Notes under the pieces: model-generated
Told to the model about the DNA's origin: nothing
The model's input: the letters and a program-made list of their open reading frames with translations, nothing else
Database searches by the model: none
Source: an uncultured Lachnospiraceae bacterium
Lineage (GTDB): Bacteria; Bacillota; Clostridia; Lachnospirales; Anaerotignaceae
Direction of reading: 5' to 3'
DNA: 64,000 nucleotides
NCBI GenBank assembly: GCA_944383855.1
Contig: CALWRB010000017.1
Coordinates: 101,180-165,179 of the forward strand
Made by a program: the position numbers and the translations under genes
Shown: piece after piece, positions 63,407 through 64,000 of the stretch
How the letters are laid out: each line of letters begins with the position of its first letter
Position numbering within the stretch: the stretch's first letter is position 1

Positions 63407-63781
63407 ATGGCAAAACTGACAATCGAAGAAATCATCGCAGCAGTAAAAGAACTGACTGTATTGGAATTGAATGACCTGGTAAAGGCAGCAGAAGAAGAAT
63501 TCGGCGTATCCGCAGCAGCAGGCGTAGCAGTAGTAGCTGGCCCCGCAGCAGCAGCAGCTGAAGAAGAAAAGACAGAATTCGACGTTGAACTGACAGAAGT
63601 TGGCGCTGAAAAGATCAAAGTAATCAAAGTTGTTCGTGAAGTAACAGGTCTGGGTCTGAAAGAAGCAAAAGAAGTTGTTGACGGCGCTCCTAAGATGCTC
63701 AAAGAGCAGGCTTCCAAAGAAGATGCTGAAGCAATCAAAGCAAAACTGGAAGAAGTTGGCGCTAAAGTTACAATTAAGTAA
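63407..63781 (+). CDS. rplL: 50S ribosomal protein L7/L12
   Basis: 124 residues, factor-recruiting stalk protein. An N-terminal dimerisation domain ([20 protein letters not shown]), an alanine-rich hinge and the C-terminal domain ([20 protein letters not shown]). CGGAGGTGC ribosome site; a longer upstream frame is not family-like. Confidence 0.98.
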   Translation: MAKLTIEEIIAAVKELTVLELNDLVKAAEEEFGVSAAAGVAVVAGPAAAAAEEEKTEFDVELTEVGAEKIKVIKVVREVTGLGLKEAKEVVDGAPKMLKEQASKEDAEAIKAKLEEVGAKVTIK

Positions 63782-63805
63782 TTTTTTCCCGAACCAAACA
63801 AAAAG

Positions 63806-63834
63806 GCGTTTGCAGATGCAAACGCTTTTTTTTT
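63806..63834 (+). terminator. Terminator of rplJ-rplL
   Basis: GCGTTTGC / GCAAACGC perfect stem with A-rich and T-rich flanks (nine T residues). Confidence 0.9.
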
Positions 63835-63954
63835 ATCCCCCAAAAAATAAAAGGCAGAATGTCAAAAAAAGCGCCTTTCCTTTGATGAACTGAACCAGAT
63901 TGTACGGACAGCACAAAAAAGCGTTCTTACGAGGATAATATTTGATTTTCAAGT

Positions 63955-63990
63955 GGAGTGGCGTAGCGTGAGCGGCGCCACTCCTGTTTT
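63955..63990 (+). promoter_or_regulatory. Hairpin at the window end, probably ahead of rpoB
   Basis: GGAGTGGCG / CGCCACTCC perfect 9-bp stem with a 12-nt loop followed by TGTTTTT. It could be a second terminator or an attenuator in the rpoB leader; the gene after it is outside the window. Confidence 0.6.
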
Positions 63991-64000
63991 TAATTGAATT

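Overview
The window is about 64 kb of chromosome from a low-to-mid G+C Gram-positive bacterium, most likely an anaerobic, endospore-forming member of the Clostridia. The evidence is an alpha/beta-type small acid-soluble spore protein gene with a forespore-type -10 element, a clostridial 2[4Fe-4S] ferredoxin, HemZ, Clostridia-style ribosomal gene order, and Gram-positive TTGACA/TATAAT promoters with strong Shine-Dalgarno sites. I cannot fix the genus. A ribosomal protein L17 with a large central insertion hints at Lachnospiraceae or a relative, but that rests on memory of the family.

Layout. 1-7.5 kb: 3' end of relA, then dtd, hemZ and hisS in one run, and the potassium-uptake pair trkA/trkH. 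7.6-16.4 kb: an accessory stretch with a small monooxygenase, tRNA-Pro, a Crp/Fnr-like protein without a DNA-binding domain divergent from a metallo-beta-lactamase-fold gene, a phage-like holin/amidase pair, the aspS operon on the minus strand, a cytidylate-kinase-like gene, and an XRE regulator with tandem operator-like repeats. 16.4-37.4 kb: metabolic and maintenance genes (pepD, glpK, nth, thrC, fsa/tkt, a Fur-family regulator, tRNA-Cys, a C_GCAxxG_C_C protein, RseC-like), a spore protein, an unrecognised propeller-like protein, and an ACT/DUF711/FMN-enzyme cluster. 37.6-54.1 kb: the fused S10-spc-alpha superoperon from rpsJ to rplQ, including secY, adk, map, a KOW protein, infA, rpmJ and rpoA, behind one strong promoter and a structured leader of about 250 nt. 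54.6-60.1 kb: ferredoxin, a MATE exporter, a gamma-carbonic-anhydrase-like protein, a znuA-znuC-znuB zinc transporter behind a perfect Zur-type palindrome, and a TSCPD protein. 60.2-64 kb: rpmG-secE-nusG-rplK-rplA, then rplJ-rplL from its own consensus promoter with an L10 leader. The window ends in a hairpin just before where rpoB would normally start.

How the parts fit. Most of the window is translation machinery, and its control is readable from the sequence: an S10 leader, an L10 leader with an attenuator-like hairpin, and two copies of an apparent L1-binding element, one before rplK and one before rplA. Zinc supply is a second theme: the zinc transporter with its operator and a Fur-family regulator sit in the same window as several zinc-dependent proteins (S14, L33, L36 and Adk, all with cysteine ligands). 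I did not find a large previously undescribed system. The best leads are the duplicated L1-type element, the S10 leader, the orphan holin/amidase cassette, the propeller/coiled-coil protein and the repeat-flanked XRE locus.
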